This document shows, piece by piece, positions 6,288 through 8,292 of a stretch of DNA of 8,292 nucleotides (its first letter is position 1; every line of letters starts with the position of its first letter). The translations under genes were made by a program, and so were the position numbers. The stretch is from Candidatus Woesearchaeota archaeon (lineage in GTDB: Archaea; Nanobdellota; Nanobdellia; Woesearchaeales; UBA11576). The notes below the pieces were generated by a model, which saw only the letters and a list, made by a program, of their open reading frames with translations, was not told the origin of the DNA and searched no databases. The stretch is from positions 1-8,292 of the forward strand of contig JAUVBP010000046.1 in assembly GCA_030591125.1 (NCBI GenBank). The letters are read 5' to 3'.

Positions 6288-6297
6288 AGTAAGCATC

Positions 6298-8292
<1,995 letters not shown>

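Overview
The window looks like an archaeal chromosome, most plausibly a DPANN-type lineage such as Woesearchaeota or a relative. The direct evidence is an archaeal/eukaryotic translation initiation factor 1A gene, TATA-like boxes 26-28 nt ahead of start codons (leaderless genes), and a GGTGA Shine-Dalgarno site of archaeal type. Bacterial-type GyrB and a LspA-like signal peptidase also occur, as they do in several DPANN groups. The lineage is inferred from gene content; no rRNA marker is present.

Layout. 1-312: 3' end of an unrecognised acidic protein. 341-3130: a very large secreted, membrane-anchored surface protein built of about six Ig-like/DUF11-like beta-sandwich modules. 3163-3699: a small cytosolic protein with a disordered Gly/Asp- and Pro-rich body and a C-terminal coiled coil. 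3696-4220: a LspA-like (signal peptidase II) membrane aspartic protease whose start overlaps the previous stop. These four genes run in the same direction with short gaps and probably form one operon for the cell surface. On the minus strand, aIF1A (4282-4656) converges on that operon. It shares a 102-bp intergenic region with the divergent RDD-sppA pair (4759-5274, 5311-6261), and both divergent genes appear to be transcribed leaderlessly. Finally gyrB (6298-8205, minus strand) converges on sppA. A probable upstream gene on the same strand ends 13 nt before gyrB and is cut by the window edge.

Functional theme. Apart from the housekeeping genes aIF1A and gyrB, the window concerns the cell envelope: a surface protein, two membrane proteases that handle signal peptides (LspA-like and SppA), an RDD membrane protein, and a possible cytoplasmic coiled-coil partner. 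The most interesting candidate system is the surface protein / coiled-coil protein / LspA-like operon. LspA is a bacterial enzyme, its usual partner Lgt is generally missing from archaea, and this copy has Glu where the family normally has a conserved Asp in the first membrane helix. No CRISPR array, tRNA, rRNA, insertion sequence or prophage was seen.
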